A stretch of 64,000 nt of DNA from Patagioenas fasciata (taxonomy: Eukaryota; Chordata; Aves; Columbiformes; Columbidae), in NCBI RefSeq assembly GCF_037038585.1, contig NC_092520.1:10414501-10478500 (forward strand), read 5' to 3'. The notes below the pieces were generated by a model that was not told where the DNA came from, ran no database searches, and saw only the letters and a list, made by a program, of their open reading frames with translations. The position numbers were made by a program, and so were the translations under genes. Below are positions 1 to 12,758 of the stretch, one piece after another (positions within the stretch are counted from its first letter, which is position 1; each line of letters begins with the position of its first letter).

Positions 1-2081
1 ACCCTACTCTTCTGATATTAGAAAACTGCAATAACTTCTCCGTGTTTCTAGTACATCTCTAGAGAATGCCAAATGTTTGCTTTAGGCAAATGAGGGCATG
101 CTGAGGAGGGTAACTGGGAAAGACTGAACATGCCAAGTCAAAAAAATGCTCATAATTTACATTTACAATTTTCTATCATTTGAAAACAAAATCATCATTA
201 ATCTGGAATTACTTATTTTTTGCATTTAGTGGCTAAAGTTTACGAGAATTACTGGACTCTGGTATAATGCCATGTGTATACAGTTGTATGAGGTAAATAG
301 CTTTTTGCACTTCTTGCTTCTTACACTTTTCTTGAGGGTGGTGTTTTCTTGTTAATAAATAAATAAATAGATAAATAAAAATTAGGAAGTTATAAAAATC
401 TGCCATTCCCTACTTACTGGATGTGAAGCTGGAATGAGAGGAATATAGGTCTGGTAAAAACCATATAATATCCTAAGCCTGCACTACTAAAAAAATATTA
501 CTTATTCCTACATTGACGGATTGTTTACTGATTGGTCTTGAGCAGTACCCACTGAATGAAGAGCATAAATGAAAAAAAAACACATTAAATAAAAGGCCAG
601 ATCTAAGAGAGAGAGAAACAGCTTGATCTATCGGGAGTCTGGAGGACCTAACACAGGAGAAGACCAGTGGTGGTATGTAATTTCAAAATAGTAGTAACAT
701 CTCTGCATATTTTACTCAAGAAAGGCAAAGACATAGTGTTTTAAGCAGAGATAAAACCTTGTGCTGTACAGAAGAAAGAAATAACCCACAGCTCTTACCA
801 AGTCAAAGTTCATATATAAACTGGCCTCAAAACTTTGCATTGTCCACTGGTCTATTAATCACAATAGAGGGAGAGAAACAAAACTCTCATTATATGGTCA
901 ATTAGTTTGTTAGAGTCATGTCTGAGCAGACGTCTCTTTTCTGAGGAGACGCTAGTGTTTTCCCAGCAAAGAGTTGCGGTTTTTCAGGCTGTTTAGAAAT
1001 ACCCGTACTAATTCTGTTTTCTTGAGACTGTTCTTTTCTTTACAAATAAGGTAAGGTGATTTTGCTTACATGGAGTTTAATGTCTTTGAAACCAAGGAAA
1101 TAAGAGCTTTGAGAGAACCAATTGCATAAGACATATCAGCCTAGATTTTTATTTGTTTTTTTTTATGAGTTTTGGACACAAAACATTTGCAGCCTGTCTT
1201 TGAGACTGACACTACTGACGTTAGTCTTTCAGCAGCAAGAGGACACAGGTGAATTCTCCAGAAATACCCTTAAAAATTTCAGTCAATAGATTATTCTGAA
1301 GAACAGCTGTCAAGTATGGAAGAAGACTGTGAAGAAATTGAAGAGAGTACTATCAATTAGGTAACGATTTGTTAATTTAGAGAAGAGTTAGAGAATGTAC
1401 ATTGCCGTATTTTCTTTGTGATCATATTCAATAAATTATTTCCAAAAGTAACAAGTTTGTTGCTAGTCTTGACTGATTACTCCTGTAGTCAGAAGAAAAT
1501 TATTCAAAGACTGTTCGTGTAACAGATAAGAGAGTTTTAAAATAACATTAGGATCATCAGTAACATCCCCCTAGACATCAAAATAGTCAGGCCTTTGTCC
1601 TTACAATTCAGCAAAGTACCTATGCGTGCTATCAGATCAACTGATGTGATAGGCAGTATTCATCTCTACTCACTTTAGACTTCTGTCCTATAGATTCACT
1701 GTTATTTTCTACAACTCCATTCATACCAAGATGTAAAGTCAAAGAGAAATTTAACAAACCACATTCTGTTCTCAAAAATCATGCCCTCTGAGAGATGGAA
1801 CTTTGCTCTGTTGCAGTCCTGTAAACTGCAGCTCTCCAGGGTTTTAATAACTCAACTGTTCATGCAAATTGAGTTTTATGGGTTTGCTACCATTCCAAAG
1901 CCCTGCAGATTACCACCTTGCTGCATGACCTTCTCCTCATCCTGTTAGAATAATCAGGATTTTGATACAAGTAGAAAAAGAACATGAAAAGTAGTTAGCT
2001 CCACGTTTTAGAGCTCGCCTTTTGCTGAGTTTCATGTAATTTCTCTGTCATTTTTATGTGAAAGAGAAGTTGAGCAGTCAA
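1..2081. other. 5' flanking DNA, no gene seen
   Basis: AT-rich sequence with stops in all frames. No ORF resembles a known protein and I recognise no RNA gene. The only local structure is a short AAAT-type run at about 352-383. This is far 5' flank of TYR. In mammals the neighbour on this side is GRM5, but I see no GRM5 exon here. Confidence 0.6.
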
Positions 2082-2437
2082 TTTCCCTTTTCTTTTCTTT
2101 TCTTTTCTTTTCTTTTCTTTTCTTTTCTTTTCTTTTTTTTCTTTTCTTTTCTTTTCTTTTCTTTTCTTTTCTTTTCTTTTCTTTTCTTTTCTTTTCTTTT
2201 CTTTTCTTTTCTTTTCTTTTCTTTTCTTTTCTTTTCTTTTCTTTCCTTTCCTTTCCTTTCCTTTCCTTTCCTTTCCTTTCCTTTCCTTTCCTTTCCTTTC
2301 CTTTCCTTTCCTTTCCTTTCCTTTCCCTTCCCTTCCCTTCCCTTCCCTTCCCTTCCCTTCCCTTCCCTTCCCTTCCCTTCCCTTCCCTTCCCTTCCTCTC
2401 CTTTTCCCTCCCCTCCCCTCCCTTCCCTTTCTTTTTT
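2082..2437. repeat. Pure-pyrimidine pentanucleotide satellite with stepwise T-to-C gradient
   Basis: All 356 bases are C or T on the + strand. The array begins as CTTTT units (about 2090-2240), changes to CTTTC units (about 2241-2325), then CCTTC units (about 2326-2392), and ends with CCCCT-like units (about 2405-2425). The 133-residue ORF across it (Phe/Ser/Leu, then Pro/Ser) is an artefact of the repeat. Such homopurine/homopyrimidine tracts can form triplex DNA; that is inference here. Confidence 0.95.
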
Positions 2438-4145
2438 GGGGGGAAGAGGTGTGTACTGAAATTAGTTTACAATGAAAGTATTAAATGCAAAACATTCAAA
2501 TGAACTCTCAAAGAAATTCCTCTCCCCTCCCCCTCCACACACCACCCAGATGTGTCAAGTGCAGATGACAATCCCCATGAACACCAAGTGGAAGAAGCAG
2601 TTGGCACATCTTCAATTTGTGGACTCAGGAATTCCCACCTCTCTTTACCAGTATAGAACAGAGATTGCTCCAACCTTCATGTAAACCTGGAGACTTAGTA
2701 GACAAGAGAGTACAAAACTTTTGATTCAGGATTTTGCTTATAATCAGGACGAAAATATCTATAAATTAAACTAGCAAACTTCATCTTCTCAAACTAAGAC
2801 TATAAAAATGCGTGTATATTGAAATCCTGTCACTGCTTTCATGATGCTTAGCACTATTGAGAACTAATTTTACTTGAATTTTTGACTTAATTGGAATAGA
2901 ATACACAGCAAGAATTATCACTTTAGTGGACATGATGTGAAAGAAGTCAAGAATTTGTGACAACATACAGGTTTTTATAAACTTTCCAATAAAATATTAT
3001 GTTTTTAAATAAAAGCCTATATATATAGTAATAATACACAAAAATGGAATACAAGTTAATAAATGAAATACAGCATTTCAAGAATTCAGAAACTCTTTGC
3101 ATATTTTCAAAACTTCCAGACACTTTAAATATTGGAAATAAAAGAATGAACTAAAAATTCTAGCAAAATAGTAATGGCGGTTTATTATTCTTTTCATCTC
3201 TTTATCATCTCCTGCAAAAGACAGCAGTGTGAAGCAAACATCTTGACGGATTTTTGGCATTCAGATACTCCAGAGATAGGAGACACACTTGGATGATATT
3301 CTGCTTTGAGGAGCTTTCGATGTCTGCATGAGAAAACAAGATGGGAACTAGAATTTCTACACCTCCATACAGATACAGATTCAGATAGAGTACCAAGAAA
3401 TAACATCTAAAAGGTCTTCTAGTATTTAGAAAGCTAGGAACTGACATTTCTTGCTCTCTCTTCCCTTCACTTAGCACAGAAAAAGCAAACAAACAGAATA
3501 AAATTACTTTTCCCCAGAATGAGTACTGAGATGCGAACTTCAATGTTTTTATCCCCATGTGTATATAATCAACAAGCTGCTTGTTCTGCACGAAAAGCTG
3601 TTTGATATGTTGCCTCAAAAGCACTACAAAAAAGGCTGATAACATACTTCACCATTTTAGAGACAGCAAGGACCGCGCACGCTCAGTGCAGTTGTCACCT
3701 AGGAAACAAATGATTGCATCTTATTTTTGGCATAAGGCTGTAGGTGTACGAAAGATCTGAAATACGCTCCCACACAGCGTTGAACTCATTCCTCATGATG
3801 CCAACAAGAGTAAAGAGTGGAGCTGCTGGGAAGCACCTCCTCGAGGTAGCCAGAGAACCACCCACGAGCACTAGACGTGATGTTGGACCTCCTCACTGCA
3901 TGTACCTCCCATGTACCTCTGTTACAACTGGTTTCAAGCACAAGTCAGGCCAGACTATCATAAGAGGTTCTTTGGGACCGAAGATCTCCATGTAAAACCT
4001 GTGAGACACCCAGAAGCAGCATGCATCAAGATGTAAAAGCATTCAAATGGATTTTAATGAAACAATTAATTTAAGTGCTCTTCAGATCTTGATGTAAATT
4101 GCCTCTGCAACACAGCATTACAGTGTGTTGCTTAATAAAATGATA
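2438..4145. other. Flanking DNA, no gene seen
   Basis: No recognisable gene. The longest minus-strand reading frame (3205-3645) gives a protein without recognisable domains, in AT-rich sequence with no supporting signal. The stretch at about 3660-3990 is slightly richer in CpG than its surroundings but has no feature I can name. Confidence 0.5.
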
Positions 4146-4420
4146 GATTTTAGGGTCAGAAGGGACCATTATGATCATCTAACCTGACTGTTTGCATAGT
4201 AGAGGTCAGAGACTCTCACCCAGAAATTCTGTAAGTAAAGCCCATAACTTCAGATTAAGCAAAAGCATATCTTCCTGAAAGCCTTCCAAACTTGATTTAA
4301 AGACTTTAAATAATAGAGGATCCACCACAGTCCTAGATAAATAGCTTAATGGGGCACCATCATAACTCTTAAGGTTTTGCATCTTATTGTTAATCTTCAG
4401 TTTCCAGATTTTTATCCTAT
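4146..4420 (-). mobile_element. Ancient CR1-type LINE remnant (3' end)
   Basis: Starts with a sequence of the form 'tagattttagggtcagaagggaccatt' broken by few changes, followed by 'atgatcatctaacctgac'. This is the reverse complement of the 3' end of old CR1-type elements that are abundant in turtles and crocodilians. The minus strand also reads a short run resembling the end of an ORF2 reading frame (a segment with VVDPLLFKVFKSSLEGFQED). It is well diverged and lacks the fresh ATTCTRTG tail of the younger CR1 copies in this window. The right boundary is uncertain. Confidence 0.55.
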
Positions 4421-5194
4421 GTTTTTTTTTTTTCATGCAAGCAGCTTGCAATGTAACTGTGACCTACTTGAAAAGAACTTGATTGTGAAATCTTATGCAG
4501 TTTGTCAATCACAAGGTATGTACGTACAATTGCTTTTCCCTCTTTTTTTCCTCTCCCTGAAAAGCCGCTTCTATATAACATTCCTAAGATAGACAGGCAG
4601 TCCTTACCTTTGTTCTGTGGATCATCATTATTCTTTGCATCTGTTACATGACAATATTTGCTGGGAAGATGTAGTTTTTCAAAAATAAACCTTTGTTTTG
4701 ATTATGGTGTCATTACACAGGGTTTTCCTAAAAGGGGAATGTCTACAAAACAATATTGAGCATACATTTATACAGAAATTGATACTTTATACTACCTCTC
4801 CACATGGATTTGTTTACTACATATTAAAAAAAGGTGATTAAGTCAATTTTTTTTTTTTAATGAGTTCCCGTAAGATCATTAATACACTACAAGTTCACTT
4901 TACACCTTATTTCACAGTTGCCTCCCTCTGTAGACAAACCCAGAATGGACACATATGTGCAACCTCATAGGCAGCAGGAAAGATCACTTGTGATTTATAC
5001 TCGGAAAGGAAATGAGAATGACCTCTTCTAAAGGGCTGCACATTAAATGGAATCATAGAAATATGATGGTTTCATTAAATCTGACAGAGTGATACTGATA
5101 CGTGCCATTTAACAATCTAGTCTGCCAACATTATGGCTTGTAGCATGCATCTTATTTGTGCTGTGATGGTCCCTTTCTAGCACTAAGATTAAGT

Positions 5195-5275
5195 GTTTCT
5201 TTTTGTCTATACAGAGCCTTGCACAACAGGGTCCATGGTTAGGGGCACATGCATGTTACTATAGCAGAAATAAGA
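5195..5275 (+). repeat. Possible ancient LINE/SINE tail
   Basis: The stretch with 'gtctatacagagccttgcac' followed by 'aacagggtcc' resembles the tail of a very old amniote repeat ('...tacagtgcctagcacaatgg...'). It is short, with no flanking duplication, so identification rests on pattern memory only. Confidence 0.3.
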
Positions 5276-7648
5276 AATGTTAACCATAGTTCACTTCAAT
5301 GGAACTCAGTGTGCACATATGGTCTGTCCATATGGAGCTGATTTCAGAATGGGTTCCTCTATGTGCAGAACCTTATGGGTTCATCAATAGAAAAGATGAA
5401 CCTTTCAATGAGGAAAATAAGTAGAGAAGCAAAACTAAAAGCTGATGGCCAGAGGCCATAATATTCTTTTTTCCTTTCAAATTTCATCTATTAAAAACAA
5501 AGAAAATATCAGCCACACAGAAATTAAAAATCGTGATTGCCTAGACTTGAGTTCCTTGTTAATTCTGGATATCACTTTGTGTCACACAATGTTAACACTA
5601 TAACAAAGATAAATGCTGATAGAATTAACAGTTTAAAAAAATGATCCTGTGTGGGGAGGGCTACTTCTGGTCTTTAGTAAAATCGTGGATAGCTCTATCT
5701 CAGACTGATGATGTTTCACAGCTTATAAACTACTTTTTTGGTAGGCTGAGGTTAAAATGATCATCTAAAAATTCCATGTCCTGAGACATCTGCAAAATTA
5801 TTTCATCTTTGTAAAGGAGAATGCACACAAATCGGTGTTAATTGCCATATTCATATTTCTGACTTAGTCAAATGCCTTTAAAGCCTGATGATAGCAACAA
5901 AGCTGAAATCAGCAAAGGGAATGTAGCAAGATGGAGCTGAAATAAGGATCAAGTGATAAGAAAGCAAAATATTTCTGGCATCTAAGCCACTACTTTGGAA
6001 GGCTCTGTCCATTGAAAACAGCTTGACCTCCCTCCAAAACATCTATTTTTGAAAACAACTCTCCAGAGAGGCTGTGCAGCACGGTTGCCAGTAGTCCAGT
6101 TGCTTCAGTATTGGGTCTGTAATGAAAAGTGCTGCAAATTGAAGATTAAAGATGGTATTTTTACTTGGACAACAATGACTTCCTATGATGTAAAGGCTAC
6201 AGGACAACAAATGAGCTCTGTAGGTAAATTTTAAGAGGTGTAGATGTACTTAAATGGATCACAGCTAAACTGTCCATCTCTGTAGCCTTCATTAGCATTA
6301 CTGTGAGTTGTTCTTTGTGTCTAAGTGAAGAGCAGACCCCAGAAGTCCCATGCTAGGACTGCACTTAGTCCTATAATTACTGTGTTTTGTTCATTTTCAT
6401 TTTGACATACTGAAGTCACTGTTTACAGCAAACTGTCTTATCTCTCCTGCGTTTTTTGCAGTTTTCAAACTGCCTTACTGCAATTCTGTTAAGATTGTGT
6501 TAGTCTGAAAAAAAGTCTCACATTCTTTATTCCTGACTTGAATTTTCTTCCAAGTTTCTTGCCTACAAGTTGCTCACCAGGATTATTCTGGAGCTTCTGT
6601 CCTTTACATGCAGCTTTCAGAAACCATTACTTTTTGGGTACAATAGCTCCAGAACTGACCACCTGCTTCTCACCTCCAAACTGTTCAGCCCATACCTGCA
6701 TTCCACAAGGAAGCTTGTGTGGGATACTGGGAATGGGGAGCATGTGGAGGACACTACATATTTTTCAGGTATGTGCGTTGTAATAAATTCAGGACTGCCT
6801 CAATTTCTTATTGAGTTTTATAGTTATAATATTTAATCTGTTGTTGACTTTCTGCCTTTGTAAAGTAGATGGATTGTAAAATGAAGCCTCTACAACAGTG
6901 AGACTCATAACAAGTATTAAGTGAAATGATTGATTACACAGGCCACAATACGTTAAGACTGAAAGTGTCACTTTGTAATTAAAGTGTCAGAACAGCTGGG
7001 AAGATTTATAGGGGTGATATAATGCAATTATTATTCTGAGGTTTGTCTGTTTCTTGTAAATTTTGTCTGCCACTGGCAGGTGCATTAGACATGTGGTATT
7101 TATAGCATGTGCTTTCAAAGCATAGTTTCAGGGATTAATGTATGAAAAATTAATGTATAAATCTTTGAAAATCAGATTAGCAGGATAAAATAATAAGAAC
7201 ATTGTCAAAATAAGAATAACAGCCTGACTTCCCAATATGTTAATTCTGTTTCATAGGTCTCTGGAGACAGAGCACAGGTTTAAATGTCCTTTGCCTTACA
7301 CATAACATTGCTGGACCTTGCTGTGCACAGACTCATCCCACCCAAGGGCATCCTCCTGGGGAGCACAAGCTAAAAGCATTGAGGACATGGACAAACAGAG
7401 GGAAATTTGAGTTCACAAATGGTGATGCTTATTGCTTATAATGGTGCTTCGAAGCCACACATGTAAATAAATTCAGCCTGTATCCTTAACGGTCTTCAAA
7501 CTCTGCTGTGAACCACTCTTTCATGTAGCTAAACTCCAGTTCAATGTACATGTAAACCTGACATTTGACCTACGTAGGTATCACAACATATGAATACTTC
7601 CAAATGACTTTTGAATACTGATTTTGTTTTGCACTCTTTATAAGCACA

Positions 7649-7709
7649 ATTTGGCTTGGTTTTGTTTGTTTGTTTGACTGTTTTTTGGGTTTGTTTGTTT
7701 TTTTTTTTG
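7649..7709. repeat. GTTT-rich low-complexity run
   Basis: Imperfect (GTTT)n and T-rich run, including several 'tgtttgtttg' blocks and a terminal run of ten T. No coding meaning. Confidence 0.7.
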
Positions 7710-8307
7710 ACTAATTACATAAAAGTGATCATGAGCTTATTCAGCAAGATTCTGTTTCAGATCAGGAGTCACTCATTTAGGTATCACTACAGAGGTATTG
7801 ACAAAGGAGCTGAGTGTCTAAGCGTTTTCCACTTCTGCTGTGGAGATGTAGGGCAGGAAACGCTTGTCTTGATATAGATACCTGCTGACATCTGGGATGC
7901 AATGGGACATTTGAGACTGCACTGGGCCAGCAAAACAGCATGGGAGCTGAGGGAGACTTGCAGTTTTTAGGATTCTGAGGTGGAACACTCTTGGGATATC
8001 CTCAAGACTCAAATGTCACTAGGTGCCTACATTTCAAATACTGAATCCCTCTCCTAGTCAACATGGTTGGTGGTACCTGGATACACAAATCCTCCAGGTA
8101 GATTCCTTCTTCAGTTGCTCAGATAAATGACATCTAGAGCCATTTGAGATACCTAAGGCTATTTGACCAGGTTTCCATCTGCCTTGTCCAGAAGGTGCCA
8201 ATCTGTTTGGTCATCTAGAATCTAGACCTTTCCATCTGCATTGGCTCAAATATCTATGTTCAGAGACCTGAACTAAGTCCCTAACTCACCTGTGACACCT
8301 CCATGGG

Positions 8308-8327
8308 GATACCTGCATGCAGGTATC
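8308..8327. other. Perfect 20-bp palindrome
   Basis: GATACCTGCATGCAGGTATC reads the same on both strands with no spacer. It sits in a stretch (about 7780-8345) where AGGTAT and ATACCT words recur, which may be a degraded mobile element. Function unknown. Confidence 0.6.
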
Positions 8328-11077
8328 TAAATTTATGCATCTTAACTCCCAAAAGAAATTGTGTCTGTCAGATATAATTTGATTTTGAATTAGTTTCACC
8401 TTTTGCTTTTCATGAGGTCACACAAAGTCTCTACATTCTAAAAAACAAACATTGAAAGAAAATGTCAAAATAAATCCAGTTTAATTTTCAATGTAGCAAT
8501 TTATAAAATATTTTGCACATATGAGTTTTCTTGTGTGTGTGCATGTTTGTTCTGAAGACAGATTGTATGTTTTCAGATCTTCAAACAGATATTTAAAAGA
8601 AAGCAAGCCATTTTTTCATTAATAACTATAGGTTTGATTATTCCAAACCGGAAGAAAATTCAGTTTCAATTCAGCTAAAAGCATAAGAGGAAATTGAGAT
8701 AAATAAAGATTTACTTTGCATGACTTTAATACAATACATGGATTTTTCATTTAAAAATGGCATTTCAGATTAACTTTCAGTAAGTTAAAATAAAACAAAA
8801 ATTAAAAACTTTAGATAAATCATGCCGTAAACTCAAAATGTTACTAAAGATTTGGATATTTATGTGATAAAATGATGTTTTTTTCTTCTTTTAATGTACA
8901 GCTATTTTTTTCCACTTTGGGAAAAATGGAAGAAAAAAACTGTAATAATTCTTATTATCCAAACCCAAAGCTTTAATATATATTAAAATAGGGTCAAGAA
9001 TGAGGATTCTCAGTCTTCTCTGTATTGCTAGATTTTCAGATGAGACTGTTTCTCTTTCCTTCCTTCCTTTTAATTGTACTCAAATCCTTCCTTCATCGCC
9101 AGACAACATATGCAGTAATAGTAATTAAGCTCTGAAAACTTAATGGTTCTATGCTTCAAAAAGTGACAATACAGCTATTATTTCATCTCCTGCATTTCCA
9201 AGAAGTATATAGCAGCTGCAAAATCCTCCTCAAAATTCCTGATTACTCCTTGGTTCTTTGCAAAGACATACATTTAAAAAAATTATTACTAGACATATTT
9301 TTTTGCACATTGTTTAATTAAAATTACATCTTTTCATTTGCAAAATTTTTATGCCAACTGGTATGACATATTCTATACATTGCAAGCTTTAATATTTTGT
9401 CCCAACACTATCTTTCACAATATAATTTTAATACATTTACATTTGAAATTTCTGTAATATATTTTTATTTCTGCTAAAAATTCATTTTTAAACGTGCATT
9501 TCCAGTAACTGGAAAAACATTTTGATTAATAAAAGGCTTGAAACACACATTCAAACTGATCAATAAAAGAAACAAACCCTCAGAATTATTCCATTTTTAT
9601 TATTTCTCAAAATGCTAATTAGTTTCCAAGTTTCTCAGGAATTTTCTTCATCTTTCATAATTCTTTTTAGAGTGGGCTGTTTGTCAGTGAGGAAATAATC
9701 TGGGAAGTACAGATTGTCCTGTATGTGTACCTACTATATGTGATATAACACATGATAATGCAGTTATGTTTAGCTATGTTCATACATACAAATGTAAATG
9801 AGCTGGAGACTCCCTTTACAGTAAATAGTAAGAAATAGCTGCTTATAGTATGCAATTCAGATCATTATGAGGCAGATATCTATGAAGGTCATACGGATTG
9901 CAACTAAAATTGTCCATTTGTCTCCCTTGATTGTAAAAACCTGGAGTGACATACTCAGATGCATACACGTACAGTGCTAGTTTTACTTGGTAATCTTTGA
10001 AAGTGAAAAAAGGTTTCAGTGAGTAGATACTCCAAAAATGTGAGCATTCAAAATTATTAGTCTTTAAGAAAAAAATTTACGTTATTCATGCCTTGTTATC
10101 AAAAAGGAGGAGGGAGAAATTGAGGAATGAAAATAACATGCTAGGAGACTTTTCCTACAGAATTCAGCCTGAAAGCCTTCAGCTGCAGGTCTCAGCAAGG
10201 AAAAGATTTGAAATCAGTCCAGGCATGATTTTCAGCTTGGCACACTCTGAGATATCCTCTTTGTTTGCTGTTTCCATAGTAATTGTGTTCCAAAGTCAAC
10301 ATATATATAGCCTCCTTTATTCAGAACTGGATATTTCATTTTAAATCTTTCTGCTTTACATCTTCAGCAATATTTTTCTAGAAAGGGAGAAACACTCCAT
10401 GTTATGCATTTGCTTATAAATCTGATAACATTGAACTTTTCTTTCCGTTTGTAGAAAATATAGTGTTCACTGTTAGAGGAAAGGTTACTTATCTTTTAAT
10501 ATTGTTTCTATTTCAAAAGGTTGTCTAGAAATATAATAGATTACAAAACAACTGATACTGCAGGAATCTATCTCCTCCGATTTATGGGTACTTAGAAGTA
10601 TATAGGTGACACAGGTCACATTTAAAGGTAAGAGCATTCCTCTAGCCCATCTCTTTGTAAGGAGAGTTTGTACAGAATTAATATAATACTTATCAGTACA
10701 GCTGAAAAAAGGCATAGGCAAGTTCATTTTTGTGATACATGTCTTTGGCAACTCAATCAACAACTCATTCAAGGCTGGTTTTGTTTCTGTTGCTTTTAAG
10801 AAATCAAAAAATGTTTCAGTGAGACTTAATACAAACCAGTGCCATGCTAGCAGGTACCACATGGCATCTCTGCTGGGTTCAAGGACCAGTCAGGTTTACT
10901 CTGGTGAGGCAATGCACGGTCAAATGCAAGGTTAGAATCACCTTGCTTACATCTCACTCTGCCTCAGATGTCTGCGTCTGGGCTGGTCACCTTGTCTTGT
11001 CTTTGTAGTAATGAAGAGAAAATGGTACTTTCTGCAAGTGATTGAACGGAACTATCTTGGTCCCCTATTTCAGGGTG

Positions 11078-11730
11078 TGTCGAGGGTTAGATAGTGGGGT
11101 GACAATCAAACCCTGGCAGATGTATTGTTAACCCCCGCTCCCCCCCACTTCCCCCTTTCGCCCCTCCCTCTCCCTTCTTCCCACTCAGGACAGGCGATTG
11201 GGAGGGAAAGAACGACAGAGAGAAGAGAGTTGGAAAAATTAAAGATGTTTTACTAATGCTACTAATAAGAATAGAGAAAATAATACAAAACCAATCTTGA
11301 AAGTCTCAGCAACTGCAGAGCCAGCACCCAAAGTCCTGGATTAGACTCTGCAGCCAACCGGAGCTGGATTCAGTCTCTCACTAGGCCTCAGTTCGCAGGG
11401 ACGACTGGCAAGGTCCTCTCCTAATGTCGGTCATAAGCAGAATGGAAAAGGAAAAAGGGAAAGGGACGAGATCCTCGTGATCTCCCACTTTTATATGAAG
11501 TATTCACGTGAATGGAATGTTATACACAGTTGGTCGGTCTCTTGGTCACCGGTTTCTCGTCGCCCCTCTCGCGAGATGTCCATCTGTACTTATCAATAAG
11601 TTTGCATTCCATTGCTAGGTTTACCAAAACATGTGTCTGGTTCTCCAGGAAAATGCAGCTAATATGAAGGCTTTAGCTGACAGGCAAAATTCACTAAAAG
11701 AGAAACTTGGTTTTTAACAAAACCAGGACA
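11078..11730 (-). mobile_element. Solo LTR of an endogenous retrovirus, upstream copy
   Basis: A 653-bp unit with TG...CA ends. Read on the minus strand it starts TGTCCTGGTTTTG and ends CTAACCCTCGACA. A TATAAAAG box lies on the minus strand at 11488-11495, which places U3 at the right. A second copy lies at 30744-31385, about 96-97% identical by eye. No internal retroviral genes flank it, so it is a solo LTR formed by LTR-LTR recombination. The flanking 5-mers are GGGTG (left) and AGGTG (right), consistent with a decayed 5-bp target duplication. A 5-bp duplication would fit an ERVL-like element, but the class is not settled. Confidence 0.85.
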
Positions 11731-12221
11731 AGGTGAAATGACTGTACTCAAGACCTGCTGGAATTTCCTCTGAAGGAAACCCACTGTTACTAGCTCAAGT
11801 GTATAAGGTAGATGAGTTCCACTTAGAGTTTCATTTATTTTTATTTACTCATTTATCACATCTGCTATATAAAGCTCTGCCTGTGATATGTGCTGTTTCA
11901 GTATTGGCAGGAAGCAGAGCAATAAGTATCCCCCAATTTTTCAGCTGAGTCAATATCTGTGTGTTTAAACTATACAGAAAGGAATAAATAAAATTCTAAT
12001 TCATCAACTGTCAAATACAAAATATTTGAATACTTAAGATAAAACATCCACTGTCAGCCACATCTGACCAAATTTTAGATTTCTACAATGTGGATATTAT
12101 ACAACTGAGTAACCTAAACTCCCATAATAATAAATGGAAAGGAATAAATACTTCAACTAGACTATTTTAGGTAGTTGCTTTACTTTATGATGAGGTAATT
12201 TACATCCTAAAATTTTTCAGT
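11731..12221. other. Flanking DNA between LTR and CR1, no gene seen
   Basis: AT-rich, no long ORF, no recognisable repeat. Confidence 0.55.
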
Positions 12222-12758
12222 TCACAGAAACACAGGAGGGTTGAGGCTGGAATGGACCTTTGGATGTCATCTGTTCCAGTCTCTCTGCTCAAGCAGGGCG
12301 ACCTAGAACCAGTAGCCCATGATCATGTTCAGACAGCTTTTGAATGTCTGCGAAGATGGAGGGTCCACAGCCTCTCTGGGCAACTTGTTGCACTGCTCAG
12401 TCACCCTCGCAGTGAAAAAGTGTTTCCTGATTTTTAGAGGGAATCTCCTGTGTTTCAGTTTGTGCCCATTGCTTCTAGTCCTGCCACTGGGCATCACTGA
12501 AGAGACCCTGGCTCCATCCTCTTTGGGCTGTCACTGTAGGTATTAATACACATTAAAGAGATCCCCCCAGAGAGCCTTCTCCAGACTGAACAGTCCCAGA
12601 TCTCTCAGCCCTTTTTCACAGGAGAGATTCTCCAGCCCCCTCATCATCTTCTTGGCCCTTTGCCAAATTCTCCCCAGTATGTCTGTGTTTCTCCTGCAGT
12701 GAGGAGCCTAGAGTTGGACACAATACTCCAGGTGTGGCCTCACCAGTGCAGAGTAAAA
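12222..12758 (-). mobile_element. CR1 LINE, 5'-truncated 3' fragment
   Basis: The left end (TTCACAGAAACACAGG then 'ttgaggctggaatggacc') is the reverse complement of a CR1 3' terminus, so the element points left. The minus strand at about 12303-12497 reads the C-terminal end of CR1 ORF2, with NGHKLKHRRFPLKIRK followed by VTEQCNKLPREAVD. The frame is broken beyond this. Truncation at the 5' end is normal for CR1 insertion. No activity expected. Confidence 0.9.

Larger units (their letters stand above)
4421..11077. other. Flanking DNA, no gene seen
   Basis: About 6.6 kb of AT-rich sequence without a recognisable gene. Smaller items inside it are listed separately: a possible old LINE tail near 5195, a GTTT-rich run near 7650, and a 20-bp palindrome at 8308. 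The part from about 8400 to 9660 is especially A/T-rich with many short A and T runs. Confidence 0.55.

Noticed and set aside
2058..2459. 133-codon ORF rich in Phe, Ser, Leu and Pro
   Set aside because: It is the direct translation of the pyrimidine satellite; no purine signal, no domain, and its length depends on repeat copy number.
3205..3645. 146-codon minus-strand ORF
   Set aside because: No recognisable domain or family, AT-rich composition like its surroundings, and no promoter or splice context that would support it.
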